64,000 bases of DNA from Lunularia cruciata (lineage: Eukaryota; Streptophyta; Marchantiopsida; Lunulariales; Lunulariaceae). Position numbers and translations under genes: made by a program. Positions 51,359 through 63,413 of the stretch are shown here, one piece after another (the stretch's first letter is position 1; every line of letters starts with the position of its first letter). The notes beneath the pieces are model-generated. The model saw only the letters and a program-made list of their open reading frames with translations. It was not told the origin of the DNA and searched no databases. Where the stretch lies: contig OX419757.1 in NCBI GenBank assembly GCA_948567375.1, positions 61,504,001 to 61,568,000 on the forward strand, written 5' to 3'.

Positions 51359-54300
51359 ATGTCAGCCGATGTGAGTGACATATCTATCAAAAGTCGTCTG
51401 GCCTGTAAGTGTGACGATTGGAATTGCATCTTGGTGCAGGGCATGCTCGCGATGCTCATCACGGTGATGACAATACTTACGTGGTATTTTTCTACCACTC
51501 ATGCCGAGAAGTCAGTCAGTACAGTGGCAGACGCGCTGCGGAGCGAATTTCTCGCAAGGACGGAGGAGACCACCAGCGGTCTGTTACAGAATAACAATGT
51601 CTCTACTATGGCCCTCGCAAGGCTTTTGAGTTCCCCACTTATATCAAACAATTATTCTACATATGCAACTTTGCAAGAGCAGGTGAGTAATCTTTTAATA
51701 TTCTCTTCGCAATATATGTGCCGGTATCACAGTATAAGAGCACGTAGAGCTAGCTATCAAGTGATTCAATCGTGGCACGAAGCTTTAACACACTCAGATT
51801 TCAGTTTAAGCACAGTAATTCAGTTTCTGGAGGTCTTGAGAGCAGTGGGCAGCTACGTCTTTACATGAAGAATTTTCATTCTTAGGGCTGATTCTTACCT
51901 CACCATCAAAACGCGGTAAGGATGTAGGAATGACTCTGTAGCCGCGCTTCGTCCTCCAATCTATGCCTCGTCTCCTTTGACTCGGCGAATCTAATGAACA
52001 TCGTTCTGCATCAGGTGGCGCCGATTCTTTTCTCCGCCTATTCGGTCATTCCTCAAAGGAGCTTAGTGTCTTTCTTTGGCAAAAATGGCTTGTTTGTCTC
52101 ATATTCGTCAGAATTCAATGGTACCTCCATCGTCTTTGGGAATTCTTCGTACTTGAGTCCGGGAAGCACCACCGGAACCGTTGCTCCTGCATCTCCATGG
52201 GATTCAGACGAGAATTTGACCACGAGTCGTCCGTGGTATCAGTGGTACCGACAATCAGCAGATTCTTCTACCGGATTACCTACCGGACCCGCGATGTCTA
52301 TTACGCCGCTATCATATTGGGCTCTAGATATCTTCAATAACACCTGGAACAACCAGAAAGGAGAATCCTCTTGGGGCGTTCTTGCTGCTCGGACCAAAGA
52401 CCTTCTCTTTCTGTCATTAGCACCCGTCAAGCAAAGTTCTGACGGAGATGCTGTAGGACTTGCGGGTGTTGGGTTTTCAGTGTCTGAGATCCGCAACTTC
52501 TTCGAGACTCTTGATCTTCAAGGAGGAGACATGTACATCACCACTGAGGACGGTAGGCTTTTAGTGCAGACCAACGTCGTAGTTGATTACGAAATTGGCC
52601 AGACTGGGAATCCCTTGCTCCCTCTGGCGTCCGTCTCCAACAATTCAGTGGTCGCAGGAGCTGCAAACTATCTGTCCAGTGTTTTGGGGTATAATGTTAC
52701 ACAGAATTTCCAAGCAAGCAGTGTCAACATCGGTGGTGCTCAATATGTTCTCAACAGTGCCCCCGTCAAAATTGCGCGCACTACTCTGGTAATTCGCGCT
52801 TCCTCTCTATACAAACTGTTGCACTGGCGTCATGGAGCTTTGTGGTGCTTTGAAGTAGAACGGACTCTATGCGTGAGAACTCCTGAAATTTGAATAGCTT
52901 ATATTTGTTGGCTCACTGTGAGCTTCGCGATGACTGGAAAACAGAATGAGTTATTTTGAGCTTTTGCCTGTGGTTACTAAAATTGTCAACATTAGCTAGC
53001 TTCTTAAATAGCAGTGATAGGCTGTGCACTGCTTCATTTAATGCGACACCTCACCATGCTCTGTACTCCTCAGCATCAAATACTGATGTATTCAAGATTC
53101 TAACAGAAGGTACCCTCCTTACAGGTCTGTGTGGTATTAATCCCAAGAGATAGTGTATGGGGACCAAGCCACAAGCGAAGCCATACAATCCTCGCGCTGC
53201 TGCTCATTCTTGCTATCTGCGTTGGCCTAGTGGGCTGCTTTTTCGTCGTGCTTCTGACGAAGGGTGTAAGCAATGAAATGCGCTTACGGGCAGCTCTTAT
53301 CCAGCAATTGGAGGCGACGAAACAAGCGGAGAGCAGGAGTAGTCATAAAAGCATAGTTTTTGCGAGCATGAGCCATGACTTAAGAACACCTCTTGCTGCC
53401 ATACTGGGTCTAATTGACCTGTGTTTGTGCGATGCTATGGAATCATCGGAATTGGAATCAAACCTCTCTCAAATGAAGTCTTGTGCAACCAGTCTTCTTG
53501 GTGAGTTTTTGACTCTTACCTTGGCATATATGGAAAGAACGCGGGCATAGAGCAATGAATATAGACCAGTGGATTTCTGGTACCTGTAATTTCCAAATGT
53601 GACGGTCTGAAACAGGTAGCTTTTCTACTTTCTGATCCTGATTTGTATCTGCAGGCATATTGAACTCCATTTTGGACATGAGTAAGATTGAAGCGGGTAA
53701 GCTTCAACTGGAAGAGGCAGAGTTCGATCTGCTGCAAGTGCTGGAAGAAGCAGTTGAAATGTTCGCCGTCGTAGGTATGAAGAAAGGAGTAGAGGTCGTC
53801 CTTGATCTTCCTGACGACTCGATTGAAAAATCATCACGTGTCCTGGGAGACGCAGGTCGAGTCAAGCAGCTTCTTTCGAATTTGCTGAGCAATGGTGTGA
53901 AGTTTACAAGCTCAGGGCATGTAGTATTGCGAGCTTGGCAAAGGCCTGTCATTCCTGCCAGCCTGGGTGCAAGCCATGTTCAAGGTGGAGGAGTGTTTGG
54001 ATGCTTTTATGGCTGGTTCTGGAGGTGCTTCAATGAGCGGGAGAAGACTTATGCGCAGATGGACGAAGAAGAGGGTTATGCCAATGGAAATCTCGTGGAG
54101 TATGAATTTGAGGTTGATGATACTGGCAAGGGTATTCCCCGAGAAAGGCGAAGAGCAGTTTTCGAAAATTATGTCCAGGTGGACTCTTCCGTTCCTCGAA
54201 CACATGGTGGAACTGGGCTTGGCCTCGGAATCGTCCGTTCCCTGGTGAGAATTTTGTAAGCGCTGACATAAGTATTTTGTCTAAGAATGAAGATCTTGCT

Positions 54301-56301
54301 AGAACGTGAGATTTTGTTTTACCACGTGAATACGAGTCTAAGTGTTAAAGATTGATTTGACACAGGTCCGATTGATGGGAGGTGACATCAACATTATTGA
54401 CAAAGATGAACCAGGAGAGCCTGGAGCTCGCTTCAAATTCAACCTGTTATTTCAGCGCCATCCAGACTCTACACCCGCAAACGGGCATTTAATGAGTCCC
54501 GCACACTTCCAGCTAAAGTCACAAGATCCGGGAAATCTAACCAGTAGATACGGTTTAACGTCTCCGGATCAGATAGATTCGTCAGGAAAGGCCGTAACGC
54601 CACCTTCCTGTTACACCCCTCCAACCCCTGAAGGGGTTCATGTACTGCTGGCTATGCAAGGCCAAGCAGGAAAGAAAGTGGCCAAGCAGTGGTTGGAGCG
54701 TCGTGGTTTACAAGTCTGGACTGTAAGCCATCCTGAGGACTTCTTGGATACGTTGGAGAAGATCAAGTTTGAGGTATTTTACGAGGAAAGTTTCAGTTGG
54801 TCAGATTGCTTTGAGATCTCACCCGGGAACCAAGCTTACGAATCATGGGTCGATGATTCTATCAGCCAGCCTCCAGCGCATGATCTTAGTGGCGCTCCAA
54901 GCAGCAGTTACATGAAGAAGTATGGGGATAGAGTTGGACCACGGCTTTTGATTGTCATTGATACAGCCATGGTTTCCAGTTTCGTAGATCAGCTGTGTGT
55001 CAGCTTAAACAACTCGCTTACTCAAGGAGACATCGCTCCAGTTTGTAAGGTTGTTTGGCTAGTTACACCAAACACTCCCAGCTCAGTTCTCCAAACTCTG
55101 AAACAGGGTACAGTACCCTGCGACCTTATGTTGCACAAACCTTTAAATGTGTCGCGATTGCGAGTCATTTGGGAACAGGTACAGCTGCTCATGCAAAGTA
55201 GAGACAAGGATAGCAGACCCTCGCCTAATTACACTGCCAGCCGGGGTGAAAGTCCACTTACTGTGAGTCAGCCTTTAGTTCCTTATCCAAGTCCAATACA
55301 CGATGTTGCGTCCGAAATAGACTCGAAGGATGGTTCCACTACAGATTTGTCTACTACAGTAGGTAGAGATCAATTTGCAGCCAGAAACCTGAGGGGGGAC
55401 CATTCAGGCATGCCTACGCCGAGCAGAACTATTAGTGGAGCCGACGGCAACCAACTCCAGGAGGGCATGGCCCTTGTCCACACCTCTAGTAGCCCTAGCC
55501 CAGAAGTTGGACCATTTCCAAGAATAAGGTCGAGAGAGGCGGACATAATGGGCCCTCCCAACTCCCTGAAAGGTATGCATATTCTTGTGGCAGAAGATAA
55601 TCCTGTCCTTCAAAGACTCACGAAGACAACGTTGGTGCGCTTGGGGGCAAGCGTGGAGTGCGTCGACAATGGTCTTGAGGCAGCCCAGCTCGTTCTGGCA
55701 AACCTTCCCAAGAAAATTTCAAGTAGATCGGCATCCTTTGGGAGCTTCAGGAGGCTGCGAAGTCTTTCAAGGGAGCATGTGGAGGAGGAAATTGCTCCTC
55801 CGAAGAAGAGGCCCTTCGACATTGTCTTGATGGACTGTCAGGTAACTTTACATGTCTATCCTCACTTTGTGTCGTTAGTGTGAGGCAGCCACCCGACCTG
55901 GGAGAAAGGAGCATTATATAAGGAGGCTGGCCTTGGCACCACAAAGTAGAGTTTGCCATCTTTGATTAAAGCCATCAATTTGTTGGAGTCATTCTGAAAC
56001 TTTCAAAACGGATGGTCTTTTTCCCTTGCTGCATCCTTCGTCAATCTGATTTCCTTCGTGATTTTCTTGTCAATGTCAGATGCCGGTACTCGATGGATAT
56101 GGAGCAACTCAACGCATTAGAGAGCAGGAGAAGCTGCTCGGTTTTCGAACGCCTGTAATAGCTCTCACTGCGCACGCCATGGCAAAGGACGAAAGCAAGT
56201 GTATTGAAGCGGGCATGGACTTCTATCTCACCAAGCCTTTAGCAACCAAAGCCTTGCTCAATGTCGTCGCAAAGATCAATGCAGGCAACCGACCTAGTTA
56301 A
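51359..56301 (+). CDS. CKI1: CKI1-type hybrid histidine kinase, six coding exons
   Basis: Exons read as 51359-51682, 52015-52788, 53125-53500, 53655-54244, 54366-55841 and 56080-56301, all with GT-AG introns and an open frame throughout, giving 1253 residues (Arabidopsis CKI1 is about 1120). Seen in order: TM1 about 24-44, an ectodomain with at least eight N-x-S/T sites, TM2 about 387-410, the H-box SHDLRTPL with His450, N-box Asn571, G1 box VDDTGKGI at 645-652, G2 box GTGLGLG at 677-683, a degenerate receiver about 778-965, and a C-terminal receiver from 1092 with E1098/D1099, acceptor D1178 in MDCQMP and K1232. The ectodomain, the order of domains and the two receivers match CKI1, not the CHASE cytokinin receptors. 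It should autophosphorylate and pass phosphate to phosphotransfer proteins. In Arabidopsis CKI1 acts without cytokinin and is needed in the female gametophyte; the role here is inferred. The start is the first ATG in frame, 27 bases after an in-frame TGA. Confidence 0.92.
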
Positions 56302-57246
56302 GAAAGCGCACGTCAACCCTTATCGGAGTCAAAATGTTTGGGTTGTGAAATACGATACCTTGGTAGTTTTGAAATACCAGTTCAGATGTATAGGAATGTT
56401 GGATCGAGATAATACCCAAGACCGAGGGCAGAATTGATTTAAAGCCTTTATGGTGCTGTAAGTAATTAACCAGGTCGTGATGATCGAGTTTGTAAGATGA
56501 ATAGAGCTGGTCAGCAATGGTACCCCGGGTATGTGAAACTCTGATCCACGTTCATAGAAATTGGTCCCAACTATTGTGATTATTTTTTCGCCTGTGTTAG
56601 GGTTCACAGGTGCAGTGTAAAACAAATTTTCTGTCAGAGTAAAACTGTAACCACCGCCATATTCTTCAGGGATGGCAACCGGCTTTAGGATTGGTCGATG
56701 TTCATGCTGATTAGGAGGTGCCTGGATTGTCGAAGACAAACTGGATATTGGCATCAGCTTCCATTGAGGGTGTATACACGGTTTGCAATTGGCTTGCAAT
56801 TGCCGGCAGTAAACAAGTATTCTCTGTTGACTGTCACCATGGATTAAATGTCCAGACGGCTGATCAGATAGGAGTGCATCCACTAGTGCGGAAACCGGTC
56901 ACCTCCTTGTGTGGAGTATACACGTTCAAGAATTGTGTACTCTCATATATGTCTTGATGGCTTCTTTTGGCAGCACCGGTTCCTGAGACAGGTTTCCGGT
57001 GCTTTTGTTGCCTTCGTCATGGATGTTGTACGCGTTCTTTGCTTTTAGTCTACTTCGCACATGGGTTTACTTCTTAGTCAAATAAAGTGTTCTGATTGTT
57101 CCAGCTTCCTAAACCCGAAATGGATCATTCTCCTCGTTGTCATCAATCGATCATTGCCTTGTTATTCATGGGTCGTTAATAGTCGCCGACCTCCCCGAAC
57201 GCCTTTACTTGTTTAAAATCAACTCGTACTGGTTTCTAAGGGAATA
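56302..57246 (+). other. 3' flank of the histidine kinase gene with candidate poly(A) signal and hairpin
   Basis: After the stop codon there is no further recognisable coding sequence on the plus strand. The first canonical AATAAA is at 57081-57086, about 780 bases downstream. A two-part stem-loop lies at 56973-57002: GCACCGG pairs with CCGGTGC, and inside it CCTG pairs with CAGG around an AGA loop. Plant poly(A) signals are loose, so the true 3' end may be nearer the stop codon. Confidence 0.3.
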
Positions 57247-57336
57247 AGGCGACCGCGTAGAAAAAATGAAGGATGGGAAGATCCCATCGGGCCGTACAAG
57301 GTCGAGACGAATAAAGGAAAATAGGGCTAAGCCCTG
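57247..57336 (-). repeat. RT-retroelement 3' tail copy downstream of the kinase gene
   Basis: The terminal GGCGACCGCGTAGAA is at 57248-57262, followed by GGGAAGATCCCATCGGGCC and the core AGGGCTAAGCCCT at 57323-57335, where the copy breaks off. It sits about 950 bp past the kinase stop codon and faces the gene. Confidence 0.7.
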
Positions 57337-57977
57337 GTTTCTAAGTGGGCAGTCACCTGATCATGATGCTATGTGGACTTTTTCATGCCATCCGCTTCAA
57401 AATATCTAATGTTTTCAACTTTCGGTCAAAGCTTGATAGTAATAAACAATGTTATGTGCACACAGTTACTAATCCATACGCGTGGATCGAGATTTGACCT
57501 ATGGACTAAACGCCCACAACCTGCCATAGCAAAGGGTTAGTATCTTCTACAGTTCTGAACAAGTTTGCTTCCCGCGTGTACCCCACACCAGCACGACAAG
57601 CTACACTAAATTTGTTTGTCTTCAATTGTTCATTCGTTTTATGTAGTATACTCATCCTGAGTACTACTCTCTCGTAAGGACATGTGAGACGTGAACGTCA
57701 GATATCCTGGCTTTTGTTCGAAAATGCAACCTACACGTGAATATATGAAAGCTGGAGCCTTTAAGTTTGACTGTCGATTCAGAGTGGATTTTGACGATGT
57801 GACGGATACACCTACAGGTATAAGGGGGTCATAAGATCATAATCTTACATATCTACATCCATTTCTTACCACATAGAGCATAGCCAAATACGATTGCTTT
57901 AGATCACCCATTCTCTAGTAATCCACTTCCCGTATCCGAGAATGTTAATGACATCAATCAAATGGCATGATCGTTGT
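57337..57977. other. Intergenic DNA
   Basis: No coding sequence, RNA gene or repeat is recognised between the two retroelement tails. Confidence 0.35.
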
Positions 57978-58286
57978 AAATGGAGTTATATGGGGTGAAC
58001 GATGATGCGTGTGACACATCTGTCATGGAGTGCCTAAGGGTGTATCATTATAGACTTCAAGGGTACCATTTTCCCTTTCCTATTTTACAATACACTTTAT
58101 GTAATGTCTGTCCATTACTTTACAAAGAGCATTTGTTTGTGCAATCTATAAGTGAGCAATTACACTAGGTGAAGTTTCTTTGGATGTTCCAGTAGTTTGT
58201 AGAACATACTATTTGCATAGATATGATATCTTAGGTGTTATAGGGTAGATTTCTCATATCAATACTATTGGGGCTTAGCCCCATTT
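57978..58286 (+). repeat. RT-retroelement 3' end, left part, split by copia B
   Basis: The open frame from 57980 (MELYGVNDDACDTSVMEC) aligns with the C-terminal coding end of the RT remnant at 13.7 kb (LELYGV..., FVMEC). It continues to ATCTTAGGTG, the tail block GGGTAGATTTCTCATATC and the core GGGGCTTAGCCCC at 58270-58282. At 58286 copia B begins. The rest of this copy resumes at 63414. Confidence 0.75.
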
Positions 58287-58734
58287 TGTTTAAAACTGTA
58301 GTGAAACTTATGCAAATCTGCACATCAATTAAAAAATACAAGGAACACTAAAAGATACTCAAAGCACCTTTATTAACTTCCTTTTATTGCATATCTGGTC
58401 ACATGAAATGAAGAATAGATTATCTGTGGCTGGTATGTAGGTTCTAAACTGATGGAACACTTGGTCGTGATGTCTAGTCTTACCTCTCTAGACTGCTGCA
58501 CTCATAACCTTGCTGCTCAAGCTTTCTTAGAATCCCGCTAGCATCTTGATAGAATGGAACTCTTCTCACTAAAAAGGTAAGGACCTAAATACAAGTATTG
58601 TATGCTCTAACACTAACTAGCATCATCAATGGGTGCTAGGTGCAAACCCTAACTTCTATAGTGTATGATACAAGCTATACCAACCTCCACTATCACATGC
58701 TACATGTACTACCATTTATAATGAAATTTCAACA
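58287..58734 (-). repeat. Copia B 3' LTR
   Basis: The LTR is 448 bp, TG at 58287 and CA at 58734. The adjacent minus-strand sequence ATGAGTGATGAG (58735-58746) is the moderately purine-rich candidate polypurine tract. Confidence 0.85.
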
Positions 58735-58782
58735 CTCATCACTCATTGAAGACATGATAGTACTTCAATTAAACTTTCAAAC

Positions 58783-61700
58783 TTATCTCCTAGTAAAGCT
58801 TTTGTAAAAATATCTACAATTCGATTGTTGGTGGTGATATAATTGAAACAAATTTCCTGTTTCTCTTGTTGCTCTCATACATAAATAAAATTGGATCTCT
58901 ATGTGTTTGGTTCTCTTGTGGAATCTTAAGTTGTACACCAACTTGATAGCACTTTGATTGTTGCAATACATTGGAGTTGGACCATCTTGTCCAAATTGCA
59001 ATTTCTTGAATGACCTGCAGAGCCATATTACTTCCTTGGTAGCTAAACATATTGCTATATACTCTGCCTTTATTGTAGAAGTGACAATGTTCTACTCTCA
59101 ATGGTTGCTCCAAGCTAGTGGTCCACCATTCATTATGAATATGAACCACTATGTGACTTTATATTGTCTAAGTCAATGGCACTAGAAAAACTAGTATCAT
59201 ATTACTCTACTAGTGTATTAGTACAATCTGATCCTTCACTAAATTCTAATAGATAATCAAAGTACCTTTGAGGTACTTGAAGATTCTCTTTAATGATTCA
59301 CACTATTGAGGTGAAGGATTAGAACTAAAATTTGCCACTATGCTACCATCATAAGCTATATCCAGTCTTCTACCTATCATAGCATAAATTAAGCATCCTA
59401 TTGCTTCTTGATAGGGTGCACAAATTGGTTCTTTTTCTTCCACTTGTAATGTAATATTTGAATCTACATGAGTATTGGATATTCACTTCCAAGATTGAAC
59501 CATTATAATTGAATCTATATATCCTTCTTGAGTCAATGTAATTTTTAGATTCTCTTTGTCATGAAAGATTTGAAGCACTATATAGTACTATGCTTCTCCA
59601 TGTACAACTTCAAACTCTCTACCAAGTTGATCTAACATGGTAGCAATGTGAGATTTGTCTTTCCTACAAATCAATCCATTGTCTAAAAAGATAGTGATTA
59701 TTATCCTACATCCATAAGACATAGAAGGATAAAAAATTGACTGTTGCAACCCATATCTCATTAAGAAGTCACCAAACTTCCAATTCCAATTCCTTGAAGC
59801 TTGTTTCAGCCATAAAGGCCCTTCAACAATATGCAAACACTCTTCTACTTTCTAGCTTCTTTGTATCCTTGTGGCTGCTCAATTTAAATTTCCTCATGCA
59901 AATATCCATTAATAAAAGTTGTCTTGATGTCAAGTTGAGCTATATCCATGTCTTTCATTATGAACAAAAGAATAGATTTGATAGAATCAAACTTGACTAC
60001 CGGAGCAAATGTCTCCTCATAGTCTATTCCTGCAAGTTGTAAGTATCCCTTGGCTACAAGTCTAGCCATGTGTCTTGAGATGTTACCCCTAGCATCAAGC
60101 TTGGTTCTATAAACCCACTTCTATGTTCTGACTTTTCCCCCTTTTGGCAATGTTCTTAGCTTCTAAGTCTTGTTCTACTTCAATGACTTCAATTCCTCAT
60201 CCATGGCCTTCACAAACTCAAGTGATTGCACTACATCTTAGAAATGAATAGGATATGCATCCATATCTCCTCCTTCAATCTTAGCTACAAAAATGCAAAC
60301 ATAAGATATATTATGTTAATCTCACTCACCAAGTCTTTGTGGTGGTCTTCTCATTCTCCCCATTCTACAATTTTCTCCATCTTGAGTGGTTGAAGCTGAG
60401 CTCATTTGCAAATTATGTTGTTCTTTATTGCACTAAATCTCTTCTTGAAGTAGACAAATGCTAGTCTCACTTGTGGATTCTTCTGTAGCTTTTCTTAGCT
60501 TGAGGAAATTCTCCATCAACTTCTATCTCATCAATGCTCATTCTAACATTGGCTTGCTCTCCATCTATCTCTTGAAAATAATTTGCATCTAAGTTAAGCA
60601 TATTTAATTGTTGATGATAAGGTTGCTACTCTCTAAACATGACATCAATACTTATACATATCTTGTTCTTCTTTTGATCTTATAGTCTAAAAGCTTTGGA
60701 TTTTGAACTATATCAAACATAGGATATCTATTGTCCCTTTGGATTAAACTTCTTTCTTAGGCCCTTTGATGTGTACACAATGATTGAGAAATGAAGTTCT
60801 TAATTGTGCAATTGTTGGGTTTTTTCCATGCCAAAGCTCCTAAGGAGTCTTCTCTAAAATTCTACTTAAAATTCTAATAACTTTAGGTAGAAATTTAAAA
60901 TTGCCTATAGAGTAGAATTCTACTACACACAACTCTATAGGCAGCTTGCTAGAAAGCAATATACTTCTTGCCACTTCAAAAAATATTCTATGGTCCCTCT
61001 CAAATACCATTTCTCTAGAGTGTAGAGTGTTGTAAGTTAATGGTATAATCCAACATTCTATACCAAAACATCAAATTCCTGTCCAATATATTCACCTCTT
61101 CTATCAAATAGTAGTTTCTTGATCTTCACTCCACATTGAATGTCTATGTGTACATGGAGTTTTTTGAAGCAAGAGAGAATTTATGGCTTCTCTTTCAAGA
61201 AAAAATAAAATCTTAAACAACTAGTATTATCCTTGAAAATGAGCTAATATCTTGATCCTCCTATTGAGCTCACTCTTGTAGGACCACAAACATCCAACTT
61301 CAAATTTGCCTCTACTCTCATTAAATTTTGCAAGAGGTAATCTATGGTTCTTTCCTAAAGCACATCTGTCATAATAGAAAGACTACCAAGATCATCTAGT
61401 ATGATTTAAAATACATTACTAGTCTTTCTCTCTCCATCTTTGTAATATGCGCAAGATTGAGATGACCAAGTCTTTAGTGCCAAAGTGCATATCTAACTTT
61501 CCACACTCTTTCTTCCTTTTTAGCTTCTTACTCTTCCCATTGCTTGCAACAATAGAATTAGGTTGGGAAATGTTACATATTTTGGTAATGTTGATCTTAT
61601 GTTATAGAGTTTTGAGTCGTATACCCCCCTTATCACCATTGCTCCATCTTTCTCTATGTAGCTGCCTTCTTTGGTTTAGGTGGTTTGGAAGCCTTTGTCC

Positions 61701-62110
61701 ATTGCTTGACCGATGCAAAATAGGTTATGCTTCAACTCTAGAACATAAAAACTCCTTTGATTACTCCTTCTTGTTGTCTTGCACTAATCTCACAAGAAAT
61801 TGGAATATATTCTGCTCCAACAACCCAAACCTTATGATCATCTACAACATACATTTGCTAGGTCCTTTCCTCAATCTTCTTGAAATCTTCAAACCACTAT
61901 GGTCATGTGCTTTGAAACTCTTCTATTAACATACCAAACATTATTGTCTAGATATTTATCTATACTTATGGCAATGCCATAGCCAACATCAAATGAAATA
62001 ATTTGTGTCATTAGAGCATTGGCTTGACTTCTAAGATTAGATGCATTGTTGTGCTTTCTTCTTCGGAGGTTTTTCTCACCTTTGCATTCTCTTGCCAAAT
62101 GCTCATTCTT
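58783..62110 (-). pseudogene. Copia B gag-pol remnant
   Basis: Right to left on the minus strand: a gag knuckle end (LARECK-like) near 62080-62098; the protease site reads WYVNRRVSKHMT near 61900-61935 where WYVDSGASKHMT is usual, so the catalytic Asp is gone; integrase-like text at about 60840-61270 in broken frames; RT pieces 59884-60069 (ARLVAKGYLQ, LDIKTTFINGYLHEE) and 59588-59836, where the YVDD box has become FLDN; RNase H in 58783-59150 (YCNNQSAIKL, KRTKHIEIQF). Every catalytic centre that can be checked is damaged. Confidence 0.8.
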
Positions 62111-62950
62111 CCGTACTTGTTACAACTTGTTCTCTTCTTCAACTATGAAATGTTTATCTTCTTTTGAGTTTGAGTTTGAGTTGTGAAATATTGGTCTTCT
62201 TTTTAGTTTTTCCATCATTACTACCTTCATTGCTCCTTCTATCATCAACTAGAAAAGATTCTTTGACAAACTTTCTTCTTTGTCTTCTCCACATCTGTTC
62301 AAGTTTTCTTCATGTAGCATTTTTGTAGTGAGTCTCTCAATGGTTTGTTACTCCTTAGGTACATTATCCCATGCTACAAGTCTATGGCAAACTACAAATT
62401 TTCTTGGTGATGATTGAGGAATTTTCTATTCTTACACCAAGGTTACTTAACTAACTATCAAGAGTTTCTACTTGACTAATAAAACCTACTATCTCTTCTC
62501 CTAATTTCATTTGTATCAAAAAGAATCTCTAGTGAAGAACATTCTTGTTCTCTAAAGCACATTGCTTTTTCAACATAATCAATCTACTCCATATTTGGTT
62601 TGTGGTTCTACATTTGATCAATCTTTGTAAATAATCCTCTTTTATGGCTACATAAAAGTATATTTCTACAACATAGTTCTTGCTCTGCCTATTTATCATC
62701 TTAATATGATATGGCTTGTTCTAAAGTCTTTTTCCTATTTATAACACCCTAAGTCTCTTTGATTTAAAGGTGATTATCATTTCTAATTTTCAAATCAAAA
62801 AAGTTTTCCCTATTAAATAGACTAATGTGTACTATATTTCTCGCATTGCTCCTTGTTCCGAGTCTACTCTTAGATATCAAAGATCTCTTCTAGTATTTCA
62901 ATTTATTTGAAATTGAAATACAAAAAAATCTTTTATTACTTTAAAAAAAA

Positions 62951-62962
62951 TGGCCCATAACC
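62951..62962 (-). other. Copia B primer binding site, half-tRNA type
   Basis: Directly after the 5' LTR (minus strand, ...CTTCAACA) comes GGTTATGGGCCA. Eleven bases, GGTTATGGGCC, are complementary to the anticodon arm of plant initiator tRNA-Met (GGCCCAUAACC), not to its 3' end. Drosophila copia and yeast Ty5 prime from a tRNA half cut at this place, and this site fits that type. Confidence 0.7.
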
Positions 62963-63413
62963 TGTTGAAGACTCTCAAGAAATTGATGTAAATCTTCACA
63001 TCAATCATAAAATACAAGAAACACTAAAAGATACTCAAAGTACTTTTGTTAACTTCCTCTTATTCCATATCTATTCATATAAAATGTAGGATAGATTACT
63101 TGCAAGCTAGTATGCAATTTCTAAACTAATGAAACACTTGGTCATACTGTTGGGCCTTGCTTCTCATAATGGCTGCTCACACGACCTTGCTATGTAAGCT
63201 CTCTTGACTATGCCACTAGCATCTAGATGGGATGGAATTCTTCTAATTGAAAAGTAAAAGAACTATATACAAGTATTGAGTGTTCTAACATTAACTAGCA
63301 ATGTTGTCTCTGTGCTATGTGAAAATCCTAATTTCTATAATGTATAGAACAAGCTATACCAAGCTCAACTATCTCAAGCAACATGTACTATCATATGAAA
63401 TGCAATTTAAATA
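62963..63413 (-). repeat. Copia B 5' LTR
   Basis: The LTR is 451 bp, starting TGTTGAAG at 62963. Its outer end has decayed to TTAAATA where the partner has TTCAACA, after a small insertion. Shared blocks such as AACACTAAAAGATACTCAAA confirm pairing with the left LTR. Confidence 0.83.

Larger units (their letters stand above)
58287..63413 (-). mobile_element. Copia B: older, decayed Ty1/copia element
   Basis: The element is 5127 bp, coded on the minus strand. LTRs are 58287-58734 and 62963-63413. Flanks CATTT (58282-58286) and TATTT (63414-63418) are a target duplication with one C-to-T change; removing the element and one copy restores an RT-retroelement tail seen intact elsewhere, which fixes the borders. 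Inside, gag, integrase, RT and RNase H fragments are in copia order, with many stops. LTRs differ at roughly a quarter of positions by eye, so it is older than copia A. Confidence 0.88.

Noticed and set aside
51420-51445. Intron acceptor (GTGCAG) in front of GGCATGCTC as the start of the first coding exon
   Set aside because: The unspliced frame from the ATG at 51359 runs straight into the first transmembrane segment, and no upstream exon with matching phase is evident.
56329-56883. Minus-strand open frame of 184 codons beyond the kinase stop codon
   Set aside because: It begins at a GTG with no ATG nearby, has no known domain, and lies in what is most likely the 3' untranslated region of the kinase transcript.
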